A stretch of 42,353 bases of DNA from BS750m-G4 sp964472195 (GCA_964472195.1 CAYYJH010000013.1:1-42353); one strand, 5' to 3'; counted from the stretch's first letter, positions 1 to 9,570 are shown. Notes: generated by a model not told the origin, from the sequence alone. Numbers and translations: made by a program.

Positions 1-2
1 TC

Positions 3-22
3 TCGCAGAGAGGACTCTGCGA
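3..22. repeat. perfect 8-bp stem hairpin
   Basis: The arms TCGCAGAG (3-10) and CTCTGCGA (15-22) are exact reverse complements around a 4-base loop. The AGAGTCC/GGACTCT core recurs in the larger palindromic element just downstream (36-91), so both probably belong to one interspersed repeat cut by the window edge. There is no T-tract, so a terminator role is unlikely on the visible sequence. Confidence 0.6.
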
Positions 23-35
23 ATTATTATTTATA

Positions 36-91
36 CATCAGAGTCCCCTTCCCCATAGGGGGGCTTTGCTCCGGAGCGGGAGACTCTGATG
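36..91. repeat. cloverleaf-like palindromic repeat element
   Basis: The outer arms CATCAGAGTC (36-45) and GACTCTGATG (82-91) are perfect 10-bp inverted repeats. Inside them are two further palindromes: CCCC-ATA-GGGG (51-61) and GCTCCGGAGC (68-77). The element is much more GC-rich than its surroundings. The geometry of one outer stem enclosing two hairpins fits a REP- or MITE-like intergenic repeat or a structured RNA. No family name can be given from the sequence alone. Confidence 0.6.
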
Positions 92-214
92 AGACGTGAG
101 GGAAATAACTTAACACTCGATGAAATTGAAAATATAGAAAAGGTAGTTAAGATAATTAGATTCACTATAGAGCAAATGAAAAAAATAGATAAAGAAACAA
201 AAGATTGGATATAA
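89..214 (+). CDS. possible 41-residue hypothetical ORF
   Basis: An ATG inside the right arm of the palindromic element opens a frame of 41 codons ending in TAA at 212-214. The peptide is charged and predicted helical, with a run of E, K, I and V residues in the middle and the end KDWI. There is no SD sequence and I recognise no family. It may be a genuine micro-gene, the tail of a decayed gene carried with the repeat, or chance. Because the start lies in a repeat arm, I treat it as weak. Confidence 0.2.
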   Translation: MRREGNNLTLDEIENIEKVVKIIRFTIEQMKKIDKETKDWI

Positions 215-283
215 TTTCCTCCCTCTGTTGTTGTTCTCCACCAATAGACTTTCTAATGTCCGACATAACACGTCAAGGTTTGT

Positions 284-313
284 GCCGTGCACGGCCTGCC
301 TGCCGCAGGCAGG
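284..313. repeat. two abutting GC-rich palindromes
   Basis: GCCGTGCACGGC (284-295) is a perfect 12-bp palindrome. It is followed, sharing one base, by CCTGCCTG (295-302), a CCG loop, and CAGGCAGG (306-313). Two GC-rich hairpins back to back in AT-rich DNA look like an interspersed palindromic repeat. They lie just past the 3' end of the minus-strand gene at 359-2197, so they could stabilise or terminate its transcript, but no U-tract follows. Confidence 0.6.
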
Positions 314-358
314 GAAGTCAATCCATGTAAGGACAGCACTGCCAATACCACCAAAAAA

Positions 359-2197
359 TCAAAATCCTTTCATAATATCCGAACTATCTCCAACTAACAT
401 CCATTTACCAATTACCTGATTAATAAAATCCCACTTTTTCATCTTTTCGCCATCATAATACAGCAGCACAACATTGTCAGAAGCTAATGAATATCTGAAA
501 TCAAACTTGACCTGAAGTACGTCTTTCTTATCAGGAGTAGTTTTTATCACACTGGCAAAAAAATCATTACATTGATAAATATAACCTTCTTCAATTTCGG
601 GTGCTGCCCTTATGACTAAAGCGAAAAAGTTAGTTACCCATCCTTCATCTTCTGTCTTAAGTACAATTGAATTGTCGGACAATTTATTTATCAATACTCT
701 TCCATTAAAACTTGACAGGACCTGCACATCTCTATAACCATGATAATGATATCTGAAAATGTCTTTAGCATATAACGCAATAAAAGGTCCTGGTGTATTC
801 AACAAAATAATATGTTCGGGATTTGTTTCATCAGTATAAACCTTTCCTTCTAAAATAACTTTTTCAGGGTACTCTAGACTGCTCTTGAAACTGTATGGAT
901 AGACTACACTTAATATCAATGATAGTATTAATGAAGATACGATAAAGTAATATCCCATTATACTCCCAAGATATTTAACAGGCTTCCGAGTTTTAGGTGA
1001 AAACTTTTTTTTCAAAAACTTAATCTGAAAAATTAAAAAACTTACGATAAAGCAACCAGCAACAAGGGGGTAGTATAAAAGTCTTTCTGCAGCAATTGTC
1101 GATAATTGCGGAAGTATCGAAACGAGAAATAAAATTAAACAAAATTGTATTACTTTATCTTTTCTGTAAGGATACAAGGTTACTAAAAATATTATAAGAA
1201 GAAATATACCTGCAAGTGCAAATGGTAAAGTAAGACTTTTTATAAATGGTGTGAGTCCAATTGGCAGGATTGAAAGATAGCCTGCAAACAATAAAGGGTA
1301 ACCGATAAAAAGATTTTTTATATATGCAATGGGTTGCCCAAGGAGATCGTAATACATGAGATTGGTTGCACCATAACCACTACATTTATATAATACTAAA
1401 AATACGATTAAAAATAGAAGGATTACCCCCCAATACTTCCAGTTTTTGGCAAAACCCGAAAATCTGTTACTTAAATTGTATATAAAATCTTTACCTCTTT
1501 TTGATTTTGTTTGAAAAATAATTTCATAAAGTATAATCGCAATAGGAGCAATAATAGCTGTCTCTTTACATAAGAAAGCAAAGAAAATTAATAATAATGA
1601 AACAAGAAGCTTTTTATAATTCAACTCCTCACGAAAAACAATATAAAAAAATAACGAAAGATTAATGAACAACACTGCAAAAATATCAGTATTGGTTGCT
1701 ATCCACCCAATCGTCATCGTCTGGTCTTCGGATATTAAAAAAAGGAATGCTGCAAGTAAAGAAATTTCATATCTCTTTGACATCTTATTAAACAATAAAA
1801 AAACACTAAACGCTACCAGGCTGTGCATGAGAATAGAGATTATGTGTAATGGGATTGATGAATCCCGTCCAAAGATTTCGAATATAACTGAAAAAACCAA
1901 AGATGGTAAAGGACGAAAAAATTTACCGTCAGCGTTTGCATCTATCCACCACATTGAATGAAAGCCCGGAAAATCCTCGAAGTTTAACGACCAAAAACCA
2001 GTTAAGGTATTATAAGGAATGTTTTCTTCTAAAACAGAAACAAACATAAAATCATCGCTGCTAAAACGTCCGATTGTATAAGGAAGATTAATAATTAATC
2101 CTGTTATTACAAAAAAAAGAATTAATTGAGGATAAGAATATTTTTTCGTAAAAAGGTAAGTAATTTTTTCGATCAATGTGGTGAAAAATTTTCTCAT
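359..2197 (-). CDS. polytopic membrane protein, GT-C glycosyltransferase-like
   Basis: The 612-residue protein has roughly a dozen hydrophobic segments over its first two thirds and a soluble C-terminal region of about 140 residues. An S-S-D-D-F motif after the first membrane helix (about residues 46-50), F-F-R-P-L-P near residue 93 and a C-K-E-T-A motif near residue 210 match the layout of GT-C enzymes (PMT/ArnT/TMTC-like). In these, the first periplasmic loop acid binds the metal and lipid-linked sugar. The likely role is transfer of a sugar from a polyprenyl-phosphate carrier at the outer face of the inner membrane; donor and acceptor cannot be deduced. The start is ATG without SD. No glycan genes lie nearby. 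The 3' end borders repeat DNA. Family assignment is by motif pattern and topology, so it is moderate. Confidence 0.6.
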   Translation of the reverse strand: MRKFFTTLIEKITYLFTKKYSYPQLILFFVITGLIINLPYTIGRFSSDDFMFVSVLEENIPYNTLTGFWSLNFEDFPGFHSMWWIDANADGKFFRPLPSLVFSVIFEIFGRDSSIPLHIISILMHSLVAFSVFLLFNKMSKRYEISLLAAFLFLISEDQTMTIGWIATNTDIFAVLFINLSLFFYIVFREELNYKKLLVSLLLIFFAFLCKETAIIAPIAIILYEIIFQTKSKRGKDFIYNLSNRFSGFAKNWKYWGVILLFLIVFLVLYKCSGYGATNLMYYDLLGQPIAYIKNLFIGYPLLFAGYLSILPIGLTPFIKSLTLPFALAGIFLLIIFLVTLYPYRKDKVIQFCLILFLVSILPQLSTIAAERLLYYPLVAGCFIVSFLIFQIKFLKKKFSPKTRKPVKYLGSIMGYYFIVSSLILSLILSVVYPYSFKSSLEYPEKVILEGKVYTDETNPEHIILLNTPGPFIALYAKDIFRYHYHGYRDVQVLSSFNGRVLINKLSDNSIVLKTEDEGWVTNFFALVIRAAPEIEEGYIYQCNDFFASVIKTTPDKKDVLQVKFDFRYSLASDNVVLLYYDGEKMKKWDFINQVIGKWMLVGDSSDIMKGF

Positions 2198-2253
2198 ATT
2201 TTAAAAACTATAAATTCCTATTTTTGTTATCAGTTTTTGCTCCATAAAATAAA

Positions 2254-2278
2254 AAAGGCGGTTTAAATATCCGCCTTT
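2254..2278 (-). terminator. terminator hairpin after hybrid kinase gene
   Basis: AAAGGCGG (2254-2261) pairs perfectly with CCGCCTTT (2271-2278) around a 9-base AT loop. On the minus strand a T-rich run follows (complement of 2241-2253), giving a standard intrinsic terminator about 60 bases after the stop of the kinase gene. Its stem is identical to that at 4328-4352. Confidence 0.8.
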
Positions 2279-2340
2279 ATAAAAAATCTCTAAACTTCCA
2301 ACAACATAAATTCTTTAGCCATTGATAATAAAAGATTATC

Positions 2341-4155
2341 TTAACTGTATTCTTTTTTTTCTTTCAATAAATCAAAAACAACACTTATTAATTGTTTAAA
2401 ATCAATTGGCTTAGTAATATAACTATTAAACCCAGCTTTTATTATATCTTCTTTGTCTTCCAAAGTAGCCAAGGCTGTCTGAGCAATAAATGGAATTGTT
2501 GAATACCTCCTCCATCTTTTTATTATCTCTTTTCTTAAAGAAATTCCATCCCATGGTTCCGGAATCCTTATATCCATCAAAATTGCATCGAACAACTTTC
2601 CTCTATTTTGTTTTACAGCGATAATCTCTAATGCTTCATCCCCAGTAGACGCAATAGTTACTTTTGCTGTTTCATCGAGAAACTGTTTCATCATAAATGC
2701 AGACACAACATCATCTTCAACAACTAATATATGCGGACAGATATTTTTTAAAATATTTAATTTATTTAGGTTCGACTTATCAATAATTCCTATATTGTTT
2801 CTATTTTTCATTTTCCTTTTTACAGGAACTAAATATACCGTTACTTTAGTACCAATACCATGATTTGATTCAAGTTCGATCGTTCCATTCATTAAATCAA
2901 CCAATCTCCTGGTAATACTCAATCCCAGACCTGTTCCCGGAATTTTATTTGAAAACTCATCTTTCTCCTGTCTGAATGAATCATAAACTTGTGAAATAAA
3001 TTCTTTGTCAATTCCTATACCTGTGTCAGTTACTGAAAAATAAATCATTCTTTTCTGTTCATCAAATCCAGTTTTTATATCGATCGAACCCTTCTCTGTA
3101 AACTTAATAGCATTACTTACTAAATTATTCACAACTTCTGATAAGCGGCTTTCATCTGCTATTACAAACAGATTTTTATCAGTATATGATTTTAAATCAA
3201 TACCTTTCCCTTCTGCTAAATGACGAAGATGCAGAACAACTTTATTAACAATATCGCAAAGATTACACTCACTAATCGAGATTTCCATTTTATTCGACTC
3301 AATCTTACTAATGTCAAGAATATCGTTTATTACATTAAGTAATCCAACACCACTCTTATGAATCGAATCTGCAAAAGCATACAATTTTTTGTTGTTCCGT
3401 TTTTCCAGTTCATCCTTAAGTAATTCAGAAAAACCTATTACGCCATTCATCGGTGTTCTAATTTCGTGACTAATATTTGCTAAAAAATTTATCTTTATTA
3501 GATTTGCTTCTTCTGCAGATTTTCTTGCTTCTTTTAATTCTTCTTTAGTTAATCTAAAATCAATCAGGGCATCCTGGTATTCTTTTGTTCTTTCATTTAC
3601 ACGTCTTTCTAATTCTTCATTCCATCTTTTTAAAGCACTTTCTGCTATTTTTTTTGTATTAATATTTTCATATATACTCACCAGTTGAACAGGTAAACCC
3701 TTCTTATCTCTTTTGAATACACTTGTAATCTTCCTTATCCATTTCCATTGCCCTTTATTATCTTTCAATCTGTATTCAAGTTCATATCTCTGCCCGTCTT
3801 TCATGACAGGGATTTTTTGATAAAAATTTCTAACAGCTATTACATCACCTGGATGACATAATTTAGCTCTCTCTTCATCAGAAAGTCCGTTAATTCGTTT
3901 AACCTCGTTTTGAGAATAACCATGTGATTCGAGTAGTGATCGATTTTCATAGATAGTTTTTTTAGATTTCAAATCATAAACCGTAATAATCGCCGGTGAT
4001 GTAGCAGTAATTTTCTCGAAGAGTTGTTTAGTAGCAAGACTTTCCCTCTGGGTTTTTTTATGCTTTGATATTTGCTGTTCTAACTTTTGAACTTTTGTTT
4101 TTAAAGCTTTAATCTCATTCAAAAGTTTAGATGATGATTTTATCTTATCTTCCAT
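2341..4155 (-). CDS. cytoplasmic hybrid sensor histidine kinase (PAS-HisKA-HATPase-REC)
   Basis: From the ATG at 4155 the protein is 604 residues; an in-frame TTG nine bases upstream (4164) is an alternative start. Domains in order: N-terminal coiled coil (about 5-40), a PAS/PAC domain (about 45-170), a second coiled coil, HisKA with I-S-H-E-I-R-T-P and the phospho-accepting His near 230, HATPase with N-box near 343-348 and G boxes D-T-G-I-G (377) and G-T-G-L-G (407), and a C-terminal receiver. The receiver has the acidic cluster E-D-D near 480, phospho-Asp near 528 (L-M-D-I-R), Thr 560 and Lys 582. No membrane segment is seen, so it should sense a cytoplasmic or diffusible cue through PAS. 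No partner response regulator or phosphotransfer gene is adjacent. It is transcribed alone, between two hairpin terminators. Confidence 0.92.
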   Translation of the reverse strand: MEDKIKSSSKLLNEIKALKTKVQKLEQQISKHKKTQRESLATKQLFEKITATSPAIITVYDLKSKKTIYENRSLLESHGYSQNEVKRINGLSDEERAKLCHPGDVIAVRNFYQKIPVMKDGQRYELEYRLKDNKGQWKWIRKITSVFKRDKKGLPVQLVSIYENINTKKIAESALKRWNEELERRVNERTKEYQDALIDFRLTKEELKEARKSAEEANLIKINFLANISHEIRTPMNGVIGFSELLKDELEKRNNKKLYAFADSIHKSGVGLLNVINDILDISKIESNKMEISISECNLCDIVNKVVLHLRHLAEGKGIDLKSYTDKNLFVIADESRLSEVVNNLVSNAIKFTEKGSIDIKTGFDEQKRMIYFSVTDTGIGIDKEFISQVYDSFRQEKDEFSNKIPGTGLGLSITRRLVDLMNGTIELESNHGIGTKVTVYLVPVKRKMKNRNNIGIIDKSNLNKLNILKNICPHILVVEDDVVSAFMMKQFLDETAKVTIASTGDEALEIIAVKQNRGKLFDAILMDIRIPEPWDGISLRKEIIKRWRRYSTIPFIAQTALATLEDKEDIIKAGFNSYITKPIDFKQLISVVFDLLKEKKEYS

Positions 4156-4327
4156 AATTTGCAAATAAAAAAGATGTTGATTCCCTGAAATTTCTTTTAT
4201 AGTAGAATCAATTTGGTTATTTTTAAATGTAATTTTTCTTAGTCATAATATCCATTCAATTAAGAATGCAAAATAAATTTGCTCGTATAATTATTCATCA
4301 CAAGATTCACTTTCTACTATAAATAAA

Positions 4328-4352
4328 AAAGGCGGACTTAACATCCGCCTTT
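4328..4352 (-). terminator. terminator hairpin after alpha-2-macroglobulin gene
   Basis: AAAGGCGG (4328-4335) and CCGCCTTT (4345-4352) form a perfect 8-bp stem with a 9-base loop. On the minus strand it is followed by a T-rich stretch (complement of 4320-4330). It lies about 20 bases past the stop of the large minus-strand gene. Confidence 0.82.
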
Positions 4353-4374
4353 ATTTATAATTACTTTTTGTTGT

Positions 4375-7300
4375 TTATTTATCTTCTATCAAGAGTCTCG
4401 TATCATCACTGCTTCCGTTGACTTCTGTGTAATACATCAACATTCCTTTACTCGGATTTACATTGTAAATACCCGGTATTTGAGCTCTCATGATATATGA
4501 GAAGACTTGTTCATCTCCATACATGTAAGTCGCGAAGAATGTTACACGGTTATCACGAATGTCTTTATCTGCATACCACCATCTCCAATAATAATAATCC
4601 CAGCCGCTGTAGTTCTGCTCTTCTTCTATAGTAAACGCCCAATCATCTTTCGTTACTTCACATCCTGCAGGAATCGGATCTTCCAGCATGAAGTAATCTA
4701 AATTTTGATCCTTCGAGAATACACGTACTTTAACAAATATCATATCTCCCGACTTCACACTCCCGTCAAAATATTTCTTTCTATAAGTTATTTTATCTCC
4801 CGAATATGATTCATACTTTTCTAATTTGTAGTATTCTCTCTCTACCCTGAAGCCGTTCTCTCTTGCATATACTTTCTCATCCGTTGTGTAGTAACTCGTA
4901 TTAGCTGAGAAATATACTTTACCAATACCGGCTTTCTCAATCCGTATATCATTACTACCTGTTTTCAATTTATTACCTTCTATTTTTATCAATTGATCCT
5001 TTTCAAAAACATCATCCTTTGTCATATTCTTTTCTATGTATAAATCACCATTGACATACACCTTGACAGAATAATTTGGATCAAGCTCTTTCGATGTTTT
5101 TAAATAATCCACCATCGCATAGATTATCATTGCTGTTTCTTGCGTACTTCTCCAGGATAATCCCTGCCGTTGCATCATCAACCATCTGATAATCATGTTC
5201 TTCAAATCTGATGTAGGATTAATATTAACTAATGCTTTTAATCCCATCGCTGTTGTTTGAATCTTATCATCCTGCCATCTGTATTTATATTTCTGTCCCT
5301 CCCAGTAAGCTGCACCAGCACCGCTTGTCTTCACGTTCTTCTCAAGCTGTGCTAAAACCTCTTGAGCCTTTGTGTCATTACCAATTAGCTTATAAGTCAT
5401 TGCAATCAGACCTCTTGCATAATCGTTTAATTCTTTCTCTAATAACTTGTCAAGTTCTCTTTCAAAAAGTTCCGTGTCTCTTTCTTCTGCAACAGCGAGA
5501 GAGTATAGCACATAAGCTTTTGTTGTAGGGTCCATATCCGTTTCATTCTTAATATGATTTTTCATCGCTGTAATTCCATTCGATATAACATTCGATTTCA
5601 CTTCGTACCCAGCAGATTTCGCAAGAGTTAAACCATAAACCACATAGGCTGTCATAAATGGTCGTGAACCATCGTTTCTCCACCAACCCCAACCTCCGTC
5701 TGAATGTTGAAATCCATATAACCTGTTCAAACCTGCTTCTACCATTTTGGGCAGTTCTTTTTCAGTAGCTTTATTTATCGGAGCATTTAATTCTTTGAAT
5801 GCATGTGCGACTACTACCGTTGGTAAGAATCTGCTCATAGTTTGTTCGACACAACCGTATGGATAACCTGCAAGTTCATCCAAAGCAGACAACATAGTAG
5901 ATGCTAACGAAGGAGAAACAGTAAACTGCATTCCTGCACTTCTTATATCCGTTCCTTCGGGGATATAAACTGTCTTATACTCAGTTTTATTCTCATCAGT
6001 AAAATCTGCTATCGTGTTTTCTATTAATTTCAATCCCTTCGGTTGTAACGGGACTTTTATCTCTAACGCATCCGACTCTTCATCCGTTAATGCTTCTGCA
6101 TATAGTTTTGCTTCTCCATACGGTTCATTTACTTTTATCGTCCAATCAAGTCTTTGCTCTGAATTAGATGCAAGTGTGATTGTTTTTTCACTCTCACCAA
6201 TTAACTCGACATTCTCTGCTTTGAATTTAACATGAGTAGATTTTTCTTTATCTAAATAGTTGTGAATGATAGTTGAGATAACAACTTCATCTTTGTCTTG
6301 TAAGAATCTCGGTGTTTCCATTCTTACAAGAAGGTCTTTCCTTGTAATTACTATCTTCGTCATTTGACCGACTTTAGTATCTCCAGTTATGACTCTTGAT
6401 GTAATCCTCCAGGAAGTCAGGTTGTCAGGATAATCAACAGATACTATGGCATAACCATCAGCATCCGTCCTTGTGTATGGTGACCAGTAAATAGCATCTC
6501 TGAAATCTGAACGAACATCGGGTGTAACTAATCCCGTTGTAATATCATCATCACCTTTACCTTTTCTTTTCATTTTCTTATCACTTGTTTTTGGTGCTTC
6601 TAAATCTTTCTCTTCCATACCTAATCCATCTAATAAACCGCTTTCAGTCTGAATCTCCTGTTTAACTCCATTACGATAAAGTTCATTAAGCTCCTTATCA
6701 TTATATAGAGTGATAGTCTTAACCTCTCCCTTCGATAAGCTTATATCCCGTAGATCATCCTTAGTCATCCCTCTATAGTATACGCCAATTGAGTAGTCAC
6801 CTTCCGGTAATTTAAATTTAAAGTTACCATTTTCATCTGTTGTCGCTGCTTGAAAATCCTCATCTATCACTATTACCGCATTCTGTATCGGGATGTTATT
6901 CTTTGTATACAATATTCCTTTCACTGTCGCTAAATCTCTGTCCTTAGTAGAACGAACATTAAACCTCTCGTAAATTGTCATTAACCTCGAATAACCATAA
7001 TTACTGTTGTATGTATTGAATGCTGTGCTTACCGCAGTGAATGTCGGTCCGAAGAAGAATTTCCTTATATCTTTCGTGTTATCTTCCTTTATGGAATAGA
7101 TGCTCTCATCTATTATTCCTATCGAGACCTCTGCATCCTTTACAGGGGTGCCTTTATTATCCAGCACTCTTACTTTTAAACCACCGGATTCCTTCGGCTT
7201 ATATATTAACTTCGAAGGATCTATCTCTACTGTTAAAAAATTATCTTCAGGAATCACCATCAATGGTTTTGATGATGAGTAGAACTGTCCTCCCGATACA

Positions 7301-9402
7301 TAGTTAACACTTATCTCAAAACTCGAAATATATCTGTCGGTTATAGGAATCTCTATCATTTTAGATGTACCCTTAAACTTATCTGCTTTGTAATAAAGTA
7401 TATCGTCACTCTGTGTCGAAACCAGTACATTCGCATCAGGCACTGTGGTTATGATTAATGCCTTGCATACATCTCCTTTTCTATAGCTATCCTTATCCGT
7501 GATAATCTGTATTCCTCCCGATTGATTGTAATACCACCACATGTCCCCTTCTGACACGTAAAAATATGCTTGAGTTGTTATCTCATTAGATCTATCATCT
7601 TTAGCTTTGATTTCTACCGTATAAGAACCCTCTGCATTAGATGAAGCAATGTCATAAGTTATAATTCCTTTCCCATCACTCATTGTCTTTCCCGATATTG
7701 TAGTTATATAATCTTTCTTTTCTTTCCAATCTCTGCTCCAGGTTCGTTTGTATATCTCAGCAGTAAATTCTGTTTGTACCGGCTTATCCGAAAAGTCATA
7801 CGACCTTACTTCTATGTTTACTTTTTCACCGGGCTTAAATAAATATTTATCTGCTCTTGCATTTAAATAAAAACCTCCTCTTGTTACGAATGCAGTTGTT
7901 GTTCCTGCAATTTCTCGCCTTGACTTATCTACTACTTTTGCCTGTATAATATAACGATAGTCTGTCTCCCTGTCGTACCACCACCAGCGGTAATATTCAT
8001 CTTCGAACTCGAAATTCTCATCAATCGTGTAATCAAACTCAAACTTTCCATCTTCATCCAGTGTTCCTTCTCCTGAATAAATAAATTCTGCGCCGCTGTA
8101 TTCATAATTGTCATCTAAATTCGAATAATAATCTTCATACCACCACGCATATTCTGAGAATTTCCACCAAGGCTGGTAGTATCTTACTTTATAAATATTG
8201 TATTCAACATCTGCTCCTGCTACCGGACTGCCAAAAAAGTAATTCGCTTCGACAGTACCTGTCAAATTATCCTTACCATAATACTGACTCCTATCTGTTG
8301 TTACTGTTACTTTATATTCAGGTTTCTTGAACTGCTCTACTGTAAAAGATGAACTCGATGAATTATTCTCGTCAATAGTTACATAAATGTAATACGCTCC
8401 TAATGGTGCTTCTTTATCTATCTTATATGAACCATCAAAACTTCCTATATCATTTGTCCTCAATAACTTCTTGTAGACTTCAGCACCACGTGAATCATTT
8501 ATCTTTACCGTTATATCTTTATCCGAATATGATTCATATCCAGTTTGTGTTCTTCTTTTTATTGTTCCTTTAAATAATACTTCTGATTCTGTCCTGTAGA
8601 CCGGCTGGTTAGTGAATACATAGGTATTAAATTTGTCACGTGAATACCCAAAGTATAAATATGGATCTGAAATGACAATGTCTTCACCGTATTGTCCTAT
8701 AATCAAAGGATACTGGTATTCATTGTTTGCATTTAACACTTCACCCTTAACCTCCTGATAAAAAAGTCCCCCTGAAGTATATCCCTTACCTATCTGTTTT
8801 GATCCAATGAAAAAATTGAGATCAGCATTAGATATTGGTTTGCCTGTTTTTCGGTCAACAACATACGCTAACATCGAGGTGTTACCAGCTTTTGATATTA
8901 CCCCAAGTTGAGATATAATAAACCCGCAATAAGCCACCTTGTTACCTGCAGAAACTTTTATTATATATGCTCCCCTTTCTGATATGTTAATCGGAATCGA
9001 TTCATTTATATAATAATAACCGTAATCATTCTTTGATTTAATCTTCTTTGTAAACTCTCCTACTTCATCCGCAAGAAATGTGAGATTCGTACTATCCTTT
9101 CCAAGTACATCTATATTATACCGTGAGGTCTGCTTAGAATAAAAATCCTTAAGGTTGTTTATTTTATATATCTGTATTTTGAAAGTAACCTTCTGATGCT
9201 TCTTTTCCTGTGTATAATCATACGAATAAAGGTTGATAGAAATTTCTTCTCCAGGGAAATAAAGATTGTTCGTAGATATGTTGTAATTTATATCTGGTTT
9301 GTCATTTGTTGAACTGTATGAATATGTGTTTTTTCCTGTAATGAATAGCATCGATACTGTAAGAATCAGTATCAATAACGAATTTGATGTTAGCGCTTTC
9401 AT
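4375..9402 (-). CDS. large alpha-2-macroglobulin-family protein with thioester
   Basis: This 1675-residue protein begins with a signal peptide (hydrophobic residues about 6-22) and has no lipobox, so it is probably periplasmic or surface-exposed. It consists of repeated MG-type beta-sandwich segments. Near residue 825-880 there is a carboxypeptidase-regulatory-like beta fold (A-T-V-K-G ... D-E-N-G-N-F), as expected for bacterial A2M proteins with extra sandwiches. The thioester motif G-C-V-E-Q sits at about 1183-1187 (Cys 1184), followed by the alpha/alpha toroid helices typical of the TED domain. Such proteins trap proteases by a conformational snap and covalent bond. Family length is usually 1500-1900, so it appears full. 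The partner penicillin-binding protein PbpC, often linked to this family, is not next to it. Several segments are very rich in Trp and Tyr. The gene is monocistronic and diverges from the gene at 9571. Confidence 0.9.
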   Translation of the reverse strand: MKALTSNSLLILILTVSMLFITGKNTYSYSSTNDKPDINYNISTNNLYFPGEEISINLYSYDYTQEKKHQKVTFKIQIYKINNLKDFYSKQTSRYNIDVLGKDSTNLTFLADEVGEFTKKIKSKNDYGYYYINESIPINISERGAYIIKVSAGNKVAYCGFIISQLGVISKAGNTSMLAYVVDRKTGKPISNADLNFFIGSKQIGKGYTSGGLFYQEVKGEVLNANNEYQYPLIIGQYGEDIVISDPYLYFGYSRDKFNTYVFTNQPVYRTESEVLFKGTIKRRTQTGYESYSDKDITVKINDSRGAEVYKKLLRTNDIGSFDGSYKIDKEAPLGAYYIYVTIDENNSSSSSFTVEQFKKPEYKVTVTTDRSQYYGKDNLTGTVEANYFFGSPVAGADVEYNIYKVRYYQPWWKFSEYAWWYEDYYSNLDDNYEYSGAEFIYSGEGTLDEDGKFEFDYTIDENFEFEDEYYRWWWYDRETDYRYIIQAKVVDKSRREIAGTTTAFVTRGGFYLNARADKYLFKPGEKVNIEVRSYDFSDKPVQTEFTAEIYKRTWSRDWKEKKDYITTISGKTMSDGKGIITYDIASSNAEGSYTVEIKAKDDRSNEITTQAYFYVSEGDMWWYYNQSGGIQIITDKDSYRKGDVCKALIITTVPDANVLVSTQSDDILYYKADKFKGTSKMIEIPITDRYISSFEISVNYVSGGQFYSSSKPLMVIPEDNFLTVEIDPSKLIYKPKESGGLKVRVLDNKGTPVKDAEVSIGIIDESIYSIKEDNTKDIRKFFFGPTFTAVSTAFNTYNSNYGYSRLMTIYERFNVRSTKDRDLATVKGILYTKNNIPIQNAVIVIDEDFQAATTDENGNFKFKLPEGDYSIGVYYRGMTKDDLRDISLSKGEVKTITLYNDKELNELYRNGVKQEIQTESGLLDGLGMEEKDLEAPKTSDKKMKRKGKGDDDITTGLVTPDVRSDFRDAIYWSPYTRTDADGYAIVSVDYPDNLTSWRITSRVITGDTKVGQMTKIVITRKDLLVRMETPRFLQDKDEVVISTIIHNYLDKEKSTHVKFKAENVELIGESEKTITLASNSEQRLDWTIKVNEPYGEAKLYAEALTDEESDALEIKVPLQPKGLKLIENTIADFTDENKTEYKTVYIPEGTDIRSAGMQFTVSPSLASTMLSALDELAGYPYGCVEQTMSRFLPTVVVAHAFKELNAPINKATEKELPKMVEAGLNRLYGFQHSDGGWGWWRNDGSRPFMTAYVVYGLTLAKSAGYEVKSNVISNGITAMKNHIKNETDMDPTTKAYVLYSLAVAEERDTELFERELDKLLEKELNDYARGLIAMTYKLIGNDTKAQEVLAQLEKNVKTSGAGAAYWEGQKYKYRWQDDKIQTTAMGLKALVNINPTSDLKNMIIRWLMMQRQGLSWRSTQETAMIIYAMVDYLKTSKELDPNYSVKVYVNGDLYIEKNMTKDDVFEKDQLIKIEGNKLKTGSNDIRIEKAGIGKVYFSANTSYYTTDEKVYARENGFRVEREYYKLEKYESYSGDKITYRKKYFDGSVKSGDMIFVKVRVFSKDQNLDYFMLEDPIPAGCEVTKDDWAFTIEEEQNYSGWDYYYWRWWYADKDIRDNRVTFFATYMYGDEQVFSYIMRAQIPGIYNVNPSKGMLMYYTEVNGSSDDTRLLIEDK

Positions 9403-9570
9403 GACTTTTGGTTTATAGTTTTAAAATAAATTAATTAAATTTCAAATTTACAAATAAGCTCATTTGTCTTTTTATATTCATTTAAAATTTATTAGTTCCG
9501 AAGAGTGTCTTCTTTTTGATAATTTGTGTCTACTTTATAAAAATAGTTTTGTTTAAATTTATCTCAAAAA

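Larger units (their letters stand above)
1..358. other. repeat-bearing gene-poor region
   Basis: No convincing protein gene is seen here. The region holds the three palindromic structures listed separately, plus about 70 bases between them (215-283) with no recognisable signal. On the minus strand the frame of the neighbouring 612-residue gene stays open for about 80 codons after its TGA, through the palindromes down to 110. The resulting peptide resembles no protein I know and is best read as translation of repeat DNA. Confidence 0.5.
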
